The notes under the pieces were generated by a model. The model did not search any database. It was given only the letters and a program-made list of their open reading frames with translations, and had not been told where the DNA came from. This document shows, piece after piece, positions 43,376-58,400 of a stretch of DNA of 64,000 nucleotides. How positions within the stretch are numbered: position 1 is the stretch's first letter; each line of letters opens with the position of its first letter. Origin of the DNA: Diadema setosum (Eukaryota > Echinodermata > Echinoidea > Diadematoida > Diadematidae); NCBI GenBank assembly GCA_033980235.1, contig CM067075.1, positions 19,852,844 through 19,916,843 of the forward strand, given 5' to 3'. The translations under genes were made by a program, and so were the position numbers.

Positions 43376-46300
43376 AGTATGTAAATATATATAATATTAT
43401 ATAAATATGTAAATACATATGATTTATACTCTTATAGTGATATTTTCGATAATTAGTTCGCTTGACACCTTAAACAAACATTAAATTGAGGCATTGATCT
43501 TAAATGACTTACTTACTTTATACATGTTATATTGCATTCCATTAGAATATGGAGAGTGTTTTTTTTTATTTATCTCTATATTATATAAATATCATAATTA
43601 TGTTAGTGTGTAGGCCTACATAGGCTATATACAAAAGACAGAAGCAAGAATAAAACATGATATGTATAACATTCATGGAAAGGTGTTTTGCTTTTACCTC
43701 TATATCTTCAATTTGACAGTCCAAATCAAGGTCACAGCCTAGAAGATGCGACACATTGAGGAGGGTGGATGTAAAAGTCTGTTGGAGTTGATCCCTGGAG
43801 GCATCCGAGGAACACGAGGCATCGGGGTAGGTAAAAACAATCGATGCTTCCAGAGAGTTCGGAGACTCGATCTCTGCACGAGTTTTAAACACGACATAAA
43901 GCAAACTTGAGCTATAGCACTCACGTGTGTTATAAGGAAAATATCACACTTCAGAGGAACTAAAAACAAGGAGAGTTCTCAAACTGTTCCGAGGTTGCGA
44001 CACGGGTCTTCCATGACACTTCAGTTAAATATACTTCACTCATGTTGTAATTCGGCTATGCTCCGGTTATCATGCGGTCATATGACAAACCGAAATGACA
44101 TTTAAATGCAGCGCTGTTTTAGTTCCCTGCTAAAAGTGACGTTGCTGTGGAATTTGTGTAGATGTGACACTACAATCGACATTGGGAGGCAAATCGCACC
44201 CCCCTGCACAATTCGTGCAAGATTTTACCGTATAATAGGGAATATTTCAGCCATAATATATCTGTGATGACGATAATTTATGGCTATCCACGGCATTCGT
44301 TAGACAGAACATAAGCTTAGAATACTGACAGGTTTCAAAGAAACTATATGAAAACACCTGCAATGCCTTGCTTTGCGAGATGAAACAAGCCATTTCTTAT
44401 TTCAAGACAATACACATGGCGAATGATGCCAAGTGTTTCGGTATATTAGCGAAGCACTTTGTCGTTGTTTGTGATGTGAGTTTTTTTTCTTCCAAACCAA
44501 GGTACAAGCCCGTATAGAACTCACTTGTGTGAATGTTACCTCATCCTAGATGTGCTTTGGACACCTGCGTAAACTCTTTTGAGTATGTCTGGGGAACAGT
44601 CATTACCATCTTTATCACCAGTATTATTTTCATAATTAGGCCCGATAGTCGTTAGTACTACTTCTGCACCTGAAATTATTAGTACTCCAACCGCCTTTAT
44701 ACTACTGCTACTACTACTTCTACGACTACTACTACTACCACTCAGGGGCGGATCCAGGGAGGACCACAAACGGCGCACGCCCCCCCTTTACTTTTTTGTT
44801 GAAACAAAAGAAAAAAAAAGAAAAAAATGGGGGGGGGGGGTGCGTGCGCCCCCCCCTTTATTTTTGTAAACACGCCCCCTCTTTACGAAATTCCTGGATC
44901 CGCCTCTGCCACTACTGCTACTACTAAGTATAACATTACTACTATCGATTTTCCCATCCATTTTCGCACTTTTGTCATTCAATTTCAAAGATTTATCATT
45001 CAATTTCGCCCCGAGAAGCACGTGGAACGCAAATCCTAACTGCAATTTCGTCAATTGTCATTGTAATTCGTTTTTCGTCAAACATTTTCGAAGACATAGC
45101 ATTCAGAATCGTCAATTGTCATTCAAATCGATCCCTCCCGCTGACGGATCGCAGAATGTGAAGATCAAATTCGTCTTTGTTCACACAATTTCATGAATTT
45201 TTCATTCAAATTAGTTGGTGATTCTTTATTTTGATGGTGAAAAAACTTTAAGCCGACATATTTTTACTTTCTCTCGTAAAATGCATCGTTACACATTATT
45301 CCGTAACCATTTGCTTAGACAATACAGGCGAAAAACATGACTGCCAACCAATATTGATTGAAGGATAAACGACAGTCAAAAGACATAACCCAGGACAGTG
45401 TGTCAGTGTCACCTTTTGAACTTTAACTCGTAATGTTCAGGTTTAGCATCATAATGCATGAAGCAAACTTTAATATTTGTACCCTGGAAAGCAGCAAACA
45501 TAATTATGTTATCCATTCTTTGACATTGAACTAGCTACAATTCTACACTTAAATTTTGTCTTTAATCATGTTTGCCTAGAAATCGTTTGTCAGTATTTTC
45601 GTTTGCGAGACAGTACGTCTGTTTGTATCAGTGTGGACTCGGATTGCTTGTGTGTGTGTCTGTATCTGTGCTTCTGTGTGTGTGGGGGGGGGACACTTGT
45701 GTGTATGTTAACTTCTTAATGTAAAATGTGAACGGTTACGGAAAAAAAAATACATGAATGACTGCAAAATCACACCGGATAGAGATATGAGACGAATATG
45801 AATGAAAATTTAACGAAAATGATTGACAAAAGACGAAATCGATCCTGCTGTTTTGAGTGCTGCGAGCGAGACTGACGAATTTGAACTGTAAATGACGAAA
45901 ATGTATGCCAAATTACTAAATTGAATGGACTTTATTTGAAAATTAACGACGAAAGACGAATTTGAAAGTAAGATTGGCCTATTCCCGACATCCTGCGACG
46001 AAATTGAAGTATTTTTTTTTTTTTAAATCGAGTAAAAAAAGTTTGAAAATGATTGGCTGCATCCTGAAGAGAGAGAAACCAGATCCACAGAAGAAAAAGA
46101 CAACTTCTCGTAACTTCCGCCAACTTGACAGGAAGTCATTTGGACAAGATCTTCTGACGACTCTCAGTGATTTGACTACAGATGACAGCAGTTCTGCCAT
46201 AGACTCATATAATCAAACTATCAGACGCGTCCTCGATGTTCACTGTCCAGCATCAACACGCACAAGGAAGCAACGACCCTGCGTTCCCTGGTACGATTCG

Positions 46301-49300
46301 ACGGTGCACGAAGCTCGACAGAAGCGTCGGAAGCTTGAACGAAAGTGGCGGAAGACACGAGCACCATGCGATCGCGAGCTCTTCGTCAAACAGAAAAACC
46401 ATGCCACTCAAGTTATCCAGACAGCCAAGAGAAGTTTCTACACTGATGTATTTCTTTCGTCAAATCCTAAGAGTCTGTACACAACACTCCATTCTCTGCT
46501 CGGAACAGCAGATAAGCAACAGCTACGTGCCTCAGACGATGATCTTCAGCTGAGCAATGAATTTGCAGACTATTTTGATGATAAGATATCCAGCATGAGA
46601 CAATCCCTTGAATCCAGTACCTCTGGAAGTGTCTCATCGTCCACTGGTCCCGTCATGTCTACCCTACAAGATAGTCCTGAGGATATGCCATCACTGACTG
46701 AGTTTGGCTATGTTAGTGACAGTGAAATAAGGAAGATCATTTTGAGAGCTCCCAGTAAATCTTGTGATCTTGACCCATTACCCACCTGGCTTTTAAAGGA
46801 ATATGTCGATGTTTTCGTACCAGTCATAAGTCAGATTGTAAACACATCCATGAATTCTGGTGTATTCCCAGATAAACTGAAGGAGGCTATTGTCTTTCCT
46901 CGATTGAAAAAGCCGTCACTGGACCAGAAAGTTATGGAAAACTACCGGCCAGTATCAAACATCGCTTTCATGTCAAAAGTAACTGAGCATGTGGTATCTT
47001 CTAGATTGACATCTTATTTACGTGACTGCCATTTGCATGAGGACTTTCAGTCAGCTTACAAGGCCTTCCACAGCACTGAGACGGCATTACTTCGCGTGAA
47101 GCAAGATATTCTGCAAGAGATTGATCACAAGAAGGCAGTCATACTTGTGCTGCTAGATCTAAGTGCCGCATTCGACACCCTAGATCATTCGATCTTGTTG
47201 GCAAGACTTCAGTCTGATTATGGGATCAGAGACACAGCTCTACAATGGTTTACATCGTACCTTACCGGACGCTCTCTACGTGTCGTCACTAGGGGAAAGT
47301 TCTCTGAGCCTCATACTGTAAGATACGGAGTCCCTCAGGGCTCGGTGCTTGGGCCTCAACTCTTCACAATGTACATCAGACCTGTCGCTAATATCATCAG
47401 ACGACATGGCCTACGATATCATCTGTACGCTGACGATACACAAATTTACTGTACTTTCGATCCACGCAATCCTGCCAGTCTGAACGAAGCCTGGATTAAA
47501 CTAGAGGAATGCATACATGAGTTAAGGCACTGGATGACGAGTAATATGTTGAAGTTAAATGAGGACAAAACTCAAAGCATTGTTTTCTCATCTAGTAGAC
47601 TACGCCCTACGGGAGATACAAGCATTCGGCTTGGAAACACTACTGTCAACGTATCACACACTGTAAAAAATCTAGGTGTTCATTTTGACCAGATACTGTC
47701 GATGACAGATCATGTCAGTAGAGTGTGCCAGACAGCAAACCTCCATCTGAGAAACATATCTCATGTTCGAAAGTATCTTACAGAAGATGCATGTAACCAT
47801 GCAGTGCGCTCTCTAGTTCTGAGCAGGCTTGATTATGGAAATTCTCTGCTGGCAAATATGAATGTCAGTGATGTGAAAAGACTCCAAAAAGTCCAAAATC
47901 GAGCGGCTCGCCTGGTGCTTGGTGTAAAGAGAAGATCCCCGAGTGCTCCTTTACTGAAGCAGTTACACTGGCTCCCCATCAAAGAGCGTATCGATTTCAA
48001 ACTAGCCCTTCTTGTCTATAAATGCATGATGAATACCGCTCCTCAATACCTATCCAACCTACTAACCACCCCTACAGCCACCAGATATCAACTCCGGTCA
48101 CAAAATGATAAGACAGTCCTACAAATCCCACAAGCAAAAACCAAAGCTTTCGAACGTACATTTTCATATGCTGGATCTGTTGTCTGGAACACTCTACCAA
48201 AACAACTCCGTCTATGTGATTCAGAGGAAATGTTTAGAAGGAAACTCAAGACTGAACTATTTCAATTGTAACTACTAAGTATGTTCCTATGCTTTGTGAA
48301 TGTTGTTTGTTGATGTATGTACAGCGCTTTGATCAGGTCCTGTAAAAGCACTCAATAAGAAATAGTTATTATTTAAAACCTATACTACGACTACTACTGT
48401 TTGTCATAACGTACTCTGCAGTCTACTCTGCTGACTACTATTACTACTTATATTACTCAGGGCCGACGGACATTTTGAAAAGCGTTGGGGCCCACTTCCG
48501 GGCGTCATGAGCCATCAAGAAAAAAAAAAGGAAGAAAAAAAAAAGAAAGGTTCCTCAAGTTCCTCAGCTCCCGCGCTCACACTTCAAGATCTCTATCTGC
48601 TACTCGCGACGGCCATGTTACTACTGCTACTACCACCACTATTAATAACATACTCCTGCAGGCCGGCAGGATGCCAAGACGGTTGAACAGACTCTGGTGA
48701 CTCCAGGCAAAGTTGGTAGCGGGGCCGCACGTGTAGAATGGCCTGACAGGCTGGACGAAATCATGTTCTGAATCGACGCATCGAATCGTACAGTTGTGTG
48801 TATCGTTATTCTTGATGCAGTGAACGCTGCCATTAACAGGAGCGATCAGAGGCGCACATCCTATTATGGTGAGTAAAGAATGAGATAGTTTGTAATGATC
48901 ACCAAGTATTTACTTCCGAGAAGACTGTAGCATAATACAAACTAGTGATGGGAAAGTACAACGTATATTCTTCCTCTGATCGCTGTTTTACAGCAATGAT
49001 GAAAGAATCAAGCTAATCTTATAACATGCGTAGGATCAGTGCATTGTATCAGTCGCTACAATAGCAAACACGTGCTCCAACGTTATTCTTACATCAACGA
49101 AGAGAGAAACGCAGTTACCTCAAAAGGAGAAATTAAGTCCCAAAAGAAATATCACACATTACAATATTACAGCAACCTTACTTTCCTGTTTAGATGATCA
49201 ACATGTATTAATACTTGTAGATATTTTTTATACTTGAGTTTACCTAGGAGGTTTTATACATCAATAACTGATTATTTTACCTGGGCATTCATTGGTGTTG

Positions 49301-52300
49301 CATTCCTCAGTGGAGATGTTTGATCCTGAACATTGTCTGCCGAACTCGTTTGGTGGAGGGTTGATACACTCCCGGCTCCTCTGACGCGTCCCTCCCCCGC
49401 AGCTTGCCGAACAAATTCCCCACGTTGACCAGTTTCCCCAACCACCGTGCACTGCATGCAGCAAATTATTGATCAACGAACAACTTAGTACAACGTAAAT
49501 TAACTAACGACCTCCAGTGTAAAATAATTACAAACACCCCTATCTGATTTCTAGGGAAAACTTGGCTCCTAATCACAGTCAATTGAAATAAACATCATAC
49601 TTTGATGTTTATACATGCTTACATTTATTTGTATTTATAGATCCAAGCCAATCAAATACATATGATTACATGGTTAGATTCGGGTATTATGAATTGTCCT
49701 GCCCAATCGACATTCTCAGTATGCTTTGAGACTTGTTTTGTACAAAAGCATGAAATTAATTTCATACACGGACCGAAACATCGAACTGAAAATCTCAATG
49801 AATTATAGAATACGTAAATTACCTATGGGGATTTCACAGAAGTCACCGATGTAGTCTTCAAAACAAGAACAGACGACCGTGCCATTGACTGAGGAACACG
49901 TCCCGCCATTTTGACAAGAATGGTCATCGCAAAGATCAGCGTGAGTCTCGCAGAGCGAACCGTTAAAACCCCGTGGGCAGACGCACTGGTAGGCATGGAG
50001 TTTGTCAAGACAGGTCCCTCCATTAAGGCAGGGCGAAGACAGACAGTCATCGATATCTGAATAAACATATGGATGCATGCGGTAGTTTAACATGAGTGGA
50101 GTATGTATGCACTGATCGAGTGTGATAAATAGTGTACCAAAATCTTACTACGTTGTTTTCCCCACCAGTGTGTTCTACACATTTGAGCACATATTTTTGT
50201 GCGTTATTTCTGAACCATCTATTTGCGCAGTACTAAGGATTCACCAAGACTACAACGGTGTATAGTTGAATGTTCTGACTTGTTATTACTCTGGAACTGA
50301 TATTCAGTCTACGATTGCGGGACTCCAGGGCTTTAAATTTCTCTATGACACAATGTTAAGCACTTCAGTTTCAGTTCAGAAACAAGAGCGCGTTTACAAT
50401 TCTCTTTTGAGAAATAAAGTGTGGAAGCTGCAATAACATTAGAAAACCAAACGACAGTGCTGGGCGAATACGAACTTGCTACTGTCATTGAACCCAACAT
50501 GTAAAATACTTTGGAAAAACATGAAGAGAACTTGGACAAAACATAAAGGGAGCAACATGAAAGGGAGGATACCCTCACCCGAGTTTAACTGTCTTACCGT
50601 CACACTGTGAGGGTGTGTAGAATACATCTTGGTAGGCATCATCTGTGGCCAAATCGGTCCAGGAAAGGATGTTGCCGAACACACCTGGATGACATTTCGT
50701 CTGGATTCTGGCCAACAACGAATCATCTACCGAGCCACTCCACACGTTGAAGCCTGATATCTGAATGGTCTCTGCGAGTAATTGTACAAAATTGGTTGTA
50801 GATAATTATGAGTGAGAAAATCAAAGACCTTAGTGACTATCACAAATTTTGGATTGTTACTTTAACAAGGTATGAGATTGGCACTGCATGATGTTAGGAA
50901 CAACTTTGGGCAGTTCCGTCTATTGTTACGACATTGACCTGTGCACCTGCGCACACCATTCCGCGTTAAACCCATACCTATATTGTAAAGTTGCACTTTG
51001 TTCTTATATGGAGTTAACTGTAATCGAATTTATAACATCATAATGTTGTCAACCATTTCCCATTTCCAAAATAAAGGAGACAAGATGGCATTACTGGAAC
51101 GAATGTATTGACGCCGCCTACATAATTTTGTCCCGATCTATTCTTTCTGAGGTCTATTTATTATTCTGGAGTTATCTCAATTGGAATGAGGCGGCAAAGA
51201 CGTTTGGACACATCTAACTCAACGTGGTCTACTTGCATTACTCTGTCAGCTGCACCAGGTTAGGGTTATTCCATTGCAAAAAGACAAACAAACAAGAAAA
51301 CAAACAAACCAGCATTACAAAACAGAATTTGGTCCTAAAGTTTGACCGACTCAAGAATCTCTCCCAAAGTCATTATGTATCATAGTTAATTGTTGCATGA
51401 AGGTCGATTCACTCCACTTCATGAAATATATGTAGTTTCATAGCAAAATTACACGAAATTAAAGCTAATTTTCACCCTTGACCATCGACATTATCCTGAC
51501 GATCTCTGAATAAAGTGTGATCGTCATTTTCAAACTCTTTTTTCTAAATCATAGATTACATTCTATATGTCGACATCTGCTTTGGTCTCGCGGCAAGCTG
51601 TTGTCGGCCATTTGGTCTCGAAATTTATGATGTAATCACATCACCTTGTTATTGCCGTAATACGAAATCACGATCATACCAAGTTTGAATGAATTGTCTC
51701 TACTGGTTTTCAGGTCCAATTGAAGTTTTTTCTTGAACGTTTTCTTTTATTTTTTTTTTAGTTTAATAGCTATATTAATCACTGATACCTGGTACTTTTT
51801 CTGTGAATCTCGGTATGAAAACGAAACAATTGAGATAAATGTATGGTGTGAATAATGAGGATAACATGATAATGGTAAAGAAAAAGACCTACGGATAAAC
51901 ATTTGACGTCTTGTAGTTTAAGAACAGCTGGTGAGGGATCCGTCGACAGAGGTAATTTAAGGTGCAGTTGAGAAAAGGGACTCGAAACTCACAAGCTTTG
52001 TTTAAAAGGAAAACATGACGGTTATTAATGGGAAACAGAATGAACGACACAAAACCGAGCACATGAATGATCCGGACATTGAAGGATTGCCCTTAGTAAT
52101 GTCCACAGACAGCATACCGTTAATGTTTAAACTTTCAGCTCCAATGGTAAACTCCAAAGGCTCGTTGAAATCATATAAGCTAGTTCCGGGACTCGAGGAG
52201 CTGATAACAAGAAGTCTATCAATGTAAAGGGCCCATTCCCCTGACACGTCATACTGCAGGAGGATGGGATGCCATCGGTTGTTGCACAAAGTTGGTGATT

Positions 52301-52407
52301 CGCCTTCATCAATGTACCTGGTAAAGCGTATGCAAGACAAACAATTAATTATTGTGTATTTGCCTCCTCAAAACAATACATTTGAATCAATAAAATGGAT
52401 AAGTATA

Positions 52408-52439
<32 letters not shown>

Positions 52440-55400
52440 ACATACTTTAAACTTGAGACTCGAATAACGTATGTTAAGAATAGGTCAGAGATCAGATTCT
52501 CAACCTACTTCGGACATTACCATTATGATTCAATGACTGCAGATAATTCTGAAGGTGTTCCGTTCCAGACTGCTAATAGAGCAGCAGCTTTGACCACCAC
52601 GCAGGTATTGATTCAAGGGCTTATTTGAAACAAAACCAATTACACGTGACCAAGGAAGACGAAAGAATATTGAAGTCGACTTACATTGATTCAGAGGCAG
52701 TTATCTCGCACTTGTCGTTTAAACCGAAGGTAAGATTAACGGCAAGCATCAAAAATATCTGCATGATCCGGTATTTTGAGAGGTTGACACGAATCCAAAA
52801 AGCGCTGGTGAAATGTGTTGCTCCGAGCGAATGAGTGGTCATATGATTAATAGATGACCTACTGTTGTCCATGAGCAATTCGTAGTTTGAAGGAATCTCT
52901 GGATCGGAATAAAAACAAAAAAACGAACAGATTTGAGTGTCTCTGGCCAACGCCCATGTAATGGCAAACAGAACTCTTCAATAGCAGATAATTCATCTAT
53001 GAACGCTTTCACAGTATGATGTTCCTATAGGTATTATAACCAACCCGTGACACTCACACATTGTCTTCGCGTATTTCTTCGGGAAACTCTGGATTATATA
53101 TCATAATTATTATCAAATATTATTATATTGATGATATTCATATGAGATTATGCTCCTGCTTGTTTTGAATCGATTGTCGCCCACACGTGGATTCCTGTGG
53201 TATTATGAAAAAAAAATCGCAAAACGAATTTTCTACTAGCGAATGATGTACTGTACCAGTTGTAAGTTTACTGAGAAGCTGTCACTTCAAATCGAAAACG
53301 GGTATATGTTGCATACCTCTTTCGCACCTGTCTCCCGTATATCCGGGTAGACACATGCATGTGAACTGTCGGAAGCCGTCAACACACGTGGCGTTGTTCA
53401 GACATGGATTCGGCAAACAAGCTGCAATCTGCTCTTCACATAACAAACCTCTGTAAAAACAAGAACATTAAACAGAAGCCGTGGATATTTCATCATTCGT
53501 GCCATCCCTATATCCACTGTCGTCACTGGTCGTATAATAGAGGTACTAGTGAATCCTCGGTCTCTGACATATGTTTGATACACGCACACAAACACACACG
53601 CACATATATGATATACCCCTTGCTTGGGCATGTTGTGATACGTTTGCCATGTTTGTGTATCAGTTTTTGTGAATGTGAATATGAATACCTATATCCAACA
53701 ATACTACATAAAACTGATTTATACATAATACAGTTGGTGTATTGACAACACGATTTGACAGACAGCTACAAACAGTCTAAATAATATGAATAAGATTCCA
53801 ATTAATATTGAATGCAATATGTTTGCTTTTTGCTGACATAATATATTGAACTATTTTCTTGGCTTGTTTAAGAAATGACAAAATGAAAAAAACAAACAAA
53901 CACACTCCTAGTGATTTCATTTTGTTTTTGGCAGAAATGCTAACATGAAGTATGTTGCACAAAAATTTTCTATAAAACCAAAATAAAAATAAACGTTACA
54001 ATTTGAATTTTGTATGCAACATGATTATTTGAGAAATGAATTTTTGTGTAACATCACATATCCAAACAAAAGTGCAATTGTTTAACCTCAATACCTGATA
54101 AAGTTGCAGAAATTTAAGTTGTAATTCAGCTAAGAAGACACGACTAAACAGAATAGGTAATTTGATATTATTTTGTTCCGAACTCGACTGTTTGATATCT
54201 TACAAACTCCTCTCTAAATTTTTAGATCCATTTTACGACTATTGTTTAATGAAAACAAAATATTCGATGATAGTGAAACGTGATATGGCATGCGGAATCA
54301 ACATAGTCAATGTTGCCAATGTTTGTACTCACAAATACAGTTATTTCTTCTGTAGCCAATTGTGTATCATTTCAAGAATTTCAGACTTACACTGTTCTCC
54401 GAATATCCCAACGTATTTCTTCCTTCCCCACTTCCGTCTTGGTTTCTTATCAGTGATTGCTTCCTTCTATAAAAATATATCACCTTTACTTATCTGCAAA
54501 TAATATTCTGTATCTCTGGGGGCACTTGACGAACTACATAGCTCTGCTTTCGTTTAGGTCCCACACAACATTTCACGTACATATATATTATTAACCTATT
54601 TCAGTTTTGCGATTGATATACACACTAGCTACAATTTCGAATAACCCGTATGTGATAATGCCGATTACGTGGATGTTTGTGATATAAACTGAATTGAATT
54701 GAATTGAATAGTGTTGAAATGCATACACTCCCTGATGCTTGAGAAAATTTGAATGCATCTTAACTTGATTTCTCTTTTTTAATATATATGTACAGTATGT
54801 GGTGTCTCGCTCATTTCTTTTTGGGTGACAGTCTTTTTTTTTTAATATGTGGGCTACGAGAATCACATGATAAAAACCCATGACTCCGAAAATCCGAAAA
54901 TAGAGTGACTTTACATGACTTTGGTTGGTGGCAGGTGAATACACAATATATTATCTTACCGATATCCTGGCAGGCACTCGCATGAAAAGCCGTCTACTCC
55001 TTCTATACAGGTTCCATGGTTGACACAAGGGTTGGACGCGCACTCCTGAACATCTAGCTCACAGTAAGTTCCCTTGAATCCTGTGAAAGTTAGGTGAGCA
55101 AGCAGGATTAATGTCACGAGCAGTGACTTTCAATTTCTGTTGATATCAAGTAAAATTACGATTTTGATAGCAAACATCACAGGTGATCAATGGAGTGGGA
55201 AGGCTGGCTCGGCTCGGATGTATTCGAGAATCCCAGTATCCCCTTGGAGTCAACTGTTACCAATGATGATGCATCTATTTACCGATAATCACACCGTATT
55301 CGTGGTTTTCGAATGTAGGCCTATACCGGTGGGTAGCGAACGAATCGCGACACAAATGAATCCACATGCTACCGAGTCTTTAACTTTTTATCAGCTCATG

Positions 55401-58400
55401 CACTAAGCTGTAACAATTTATTCAATCCACCCGTCTTTGATTATCCCTCCACCTCCCGCTTGACCTACTATTTTTGGAAACTGCATTTGGATGCCCGACT
55501 CAAAAGGCAGCTCGCAAACTTTGCAAATTTTGCTCAACCAAATACTACTTTGTAGTGCAGTATTTCTTTAAAAATATATTTGGCAAACAATGTTAAACAA
55601 AAGTTTTTACGCGTTTTGGTCTCAAAATAATGTAGCACATTTGGGGGTTTGCACTGTGGCACACAAAGAGTTAAGTAAGCATGACAGTCCATCCGAGCGT
55701 AAAAATGTCACAGTCCAAATCAAAGCCACAGGAATGCAATAATGACTAGACTTACTCAATTCAACCTTCCTATTCACACTTAGTGTTTGAACATTCTTTA
55801 TACAATAAAATGTAAGCCACCTGTTACGTCTGCAAGCACAGTGAGCAAAGTAGGACTGACAACGGACGATTACTGTTTTAATTGCAAAAAGAAATATTCA
55901 AAGTTTAAAAACAGCAGACCCAAGGATTGATTTAACCCGTAGCTGCTGGGCACATAAATAAACCAGAGCACTCGCAATCGAGCACATGTATCCCTCGAAC
56001 CCGTCTCCCATACTCCATCTGGATTACTTTTTAGGCCAGAAGTTTGTATAATATGGCAACTGTCGCAGGATACAATAAAATCCGAATAGGTGTAGGTGTA
56101 TAGATTTGACGATGATACATTTACATACCAAATTTGAAAACAAGGCAAGTGCCAAATTGTGTCGCGCCCATTCGCGTAGAAGTTAATGTTAATCTAATTT
56201 CCGGAAATTCATTGACCCGCCTATGACCTTTGACCTGGTGGTGACCTTCAACTCACCAAGGGACATTTACCATCTAAGTTTGGTCCCAAAGAGCCATAAT
56301 CGAAATGCGCCTTAAAAAACTTAACATTGGGCCCTAAAAGTTTGTTGACCCCTGTCTGTTACCTTTGAACTTGTGGTGACCTTCAATTCCCCAAGGGACA
56401 TCTACCATCCAAGTTTGGTCACAAACGGGCCTATGGATCAAAAGTTACGACCCATACAATGTAATAGAAACGCACCATAAAAACTTAACATTGGGCTCTA
56501 AAAGTTCGTTTACCCATGCTTGTGACCATTGACCTTGTGGTGACCATCCACTCCCCAAGGGACATCTACCATCCAAGTTTAGTCACAAATGGAATTATGG
56601 ATCAAAAGTTATGACCCATAATATAAACGCACCATAAAAACTTAACATTGGGCTCTAAAAGTTCGTTGACCCCTGCTTGTGACCTTTGACCTTGTGTTGA
56701 TCATCCACTCCCCAAGGGACATCTACCATCCAAGTTTAGTCACAAACGGACCTATGGATCAAAAGTTATGACCCATAATAGAAATGCGCCATAAAAACTT
56801 AACATTGGGCTCTAAAAGTTTGTTGACCCATGCTTGTGACCATTGACCTTGTGGTGACCATCCACTCCCCAAGGGGCATCTACCATCCAAGTTTGGTCAC
56901 AAATGGAGTTATGGATCAAAAGTTATGACCCATAATATAAACGCACCATAAAAACTTAACATTGGGCTCTAAAAGTTTGTTGACCCCTGCTTGTGACCTT
57001 TGACCTTGTGTTGATCATCCACTCCCCAAGGGACATCTACCATCCAAGTTTAGTCACAAAAGGACCTATGGATCAAAAGTTATGACCCATAATAGAAATG
57101 CGCCATAAAAACTTAACATTGGGCTCTAAAAGTTTGTTGACCCATGCTTGTGACCATTGACCTTGTGGTGACCATCCACTCCCCAAGGGACATCTACCAT
57201 CCAAGTTTGGTCACAAATGAAGTTATGGATCAAAAGTTATGACCCATAATAGAAACGCGCCATAAAAACTTAACATTGGGCCCTAAAGTTCACTGACCCC
57301 TGCCTGTGAGCTTTGACCTTGAGGTGACCTTTATATATGATAAAATGTGAAACTTTGTATGGCCCCTCGTCCCTCGAAGTTTGATTGCAATTGAAGCTTA
57401 GAGTAAAGAGTTATTAAAGTTTTTGTGGCGTTACGAACAGACGACGGACGGACGGACGGACGGACGACGGACGGACGGACGGACGACGGACGGACAGACG
57501 CCGCAGGCGATCCCTTAGTCTCCCCTCACCTCCGGTGGGCTCGACAAAAATCGGTCAAGAAACAAGGCAGCGTCGCACACACAAGCAGACCCTGTAAAAT
57601 TTACCTTTTCATGTATAAAGACGGAACAAGCGAGGGCGCCACCACCAAAAACAATATAGGCATCTTCATCTCACTGTAATGCACCTTTTTGCCAAATTTG
57701 AAGAAAATCTTATAAGAAAATCAATGTGGCTGATAGAGCACACAAAAGAAATGTGCATTGGCATCCAAAGCCGGAACACTGAGGGCGCCGTCACCACAAA
57801 CTGTTGTGTCCTTCATTTAGAATGGTCACCCATACTCCTCCTTAGAAAGTCTGAATAAAATCTTTTGAGTAACAATCAAGTTATTGCATTAATAACCACT
57901 TTTGCAAATTTTGACATGATCAAGGTGACCATTGACCATGTAAAAGGTGGAACAGTGAGGGCAGCATTACCAATAGGTATAGATGTATAGATTTGACTAT
58001 GATATATTTACATACCAAATTTGAAAAAAAAAATGGTCAAGAAGCAAGGCCATGGTCGCACACACAAGCAGACCCTTCAAAATTTACCTTTTCATGTATA
58101 AAGACGGAACAAGCGAGGGCGCCATCACCAAACACAATAGGCGTCTTTGTCTTACCATAATACACCTTCATGCCAAATTTGAAGATGATCGAAGAAGAAC
58201 TGCAACCAGTAGAGTGCTCACAAGGAAATCTCTGCGTCGGCGGCTGCGGACGCGGCGCGACGAGGCCAAATTCATAGTATCCTCCGAACTCTGTTCGGGG
58301 GGTACAATTATGTACCATTATGATCCCCCCAAAATACAACTAGACCCTCTGCAACGACAACTTAAAAGATATTTTATCAATCCAAATACAATTTCAGGGT

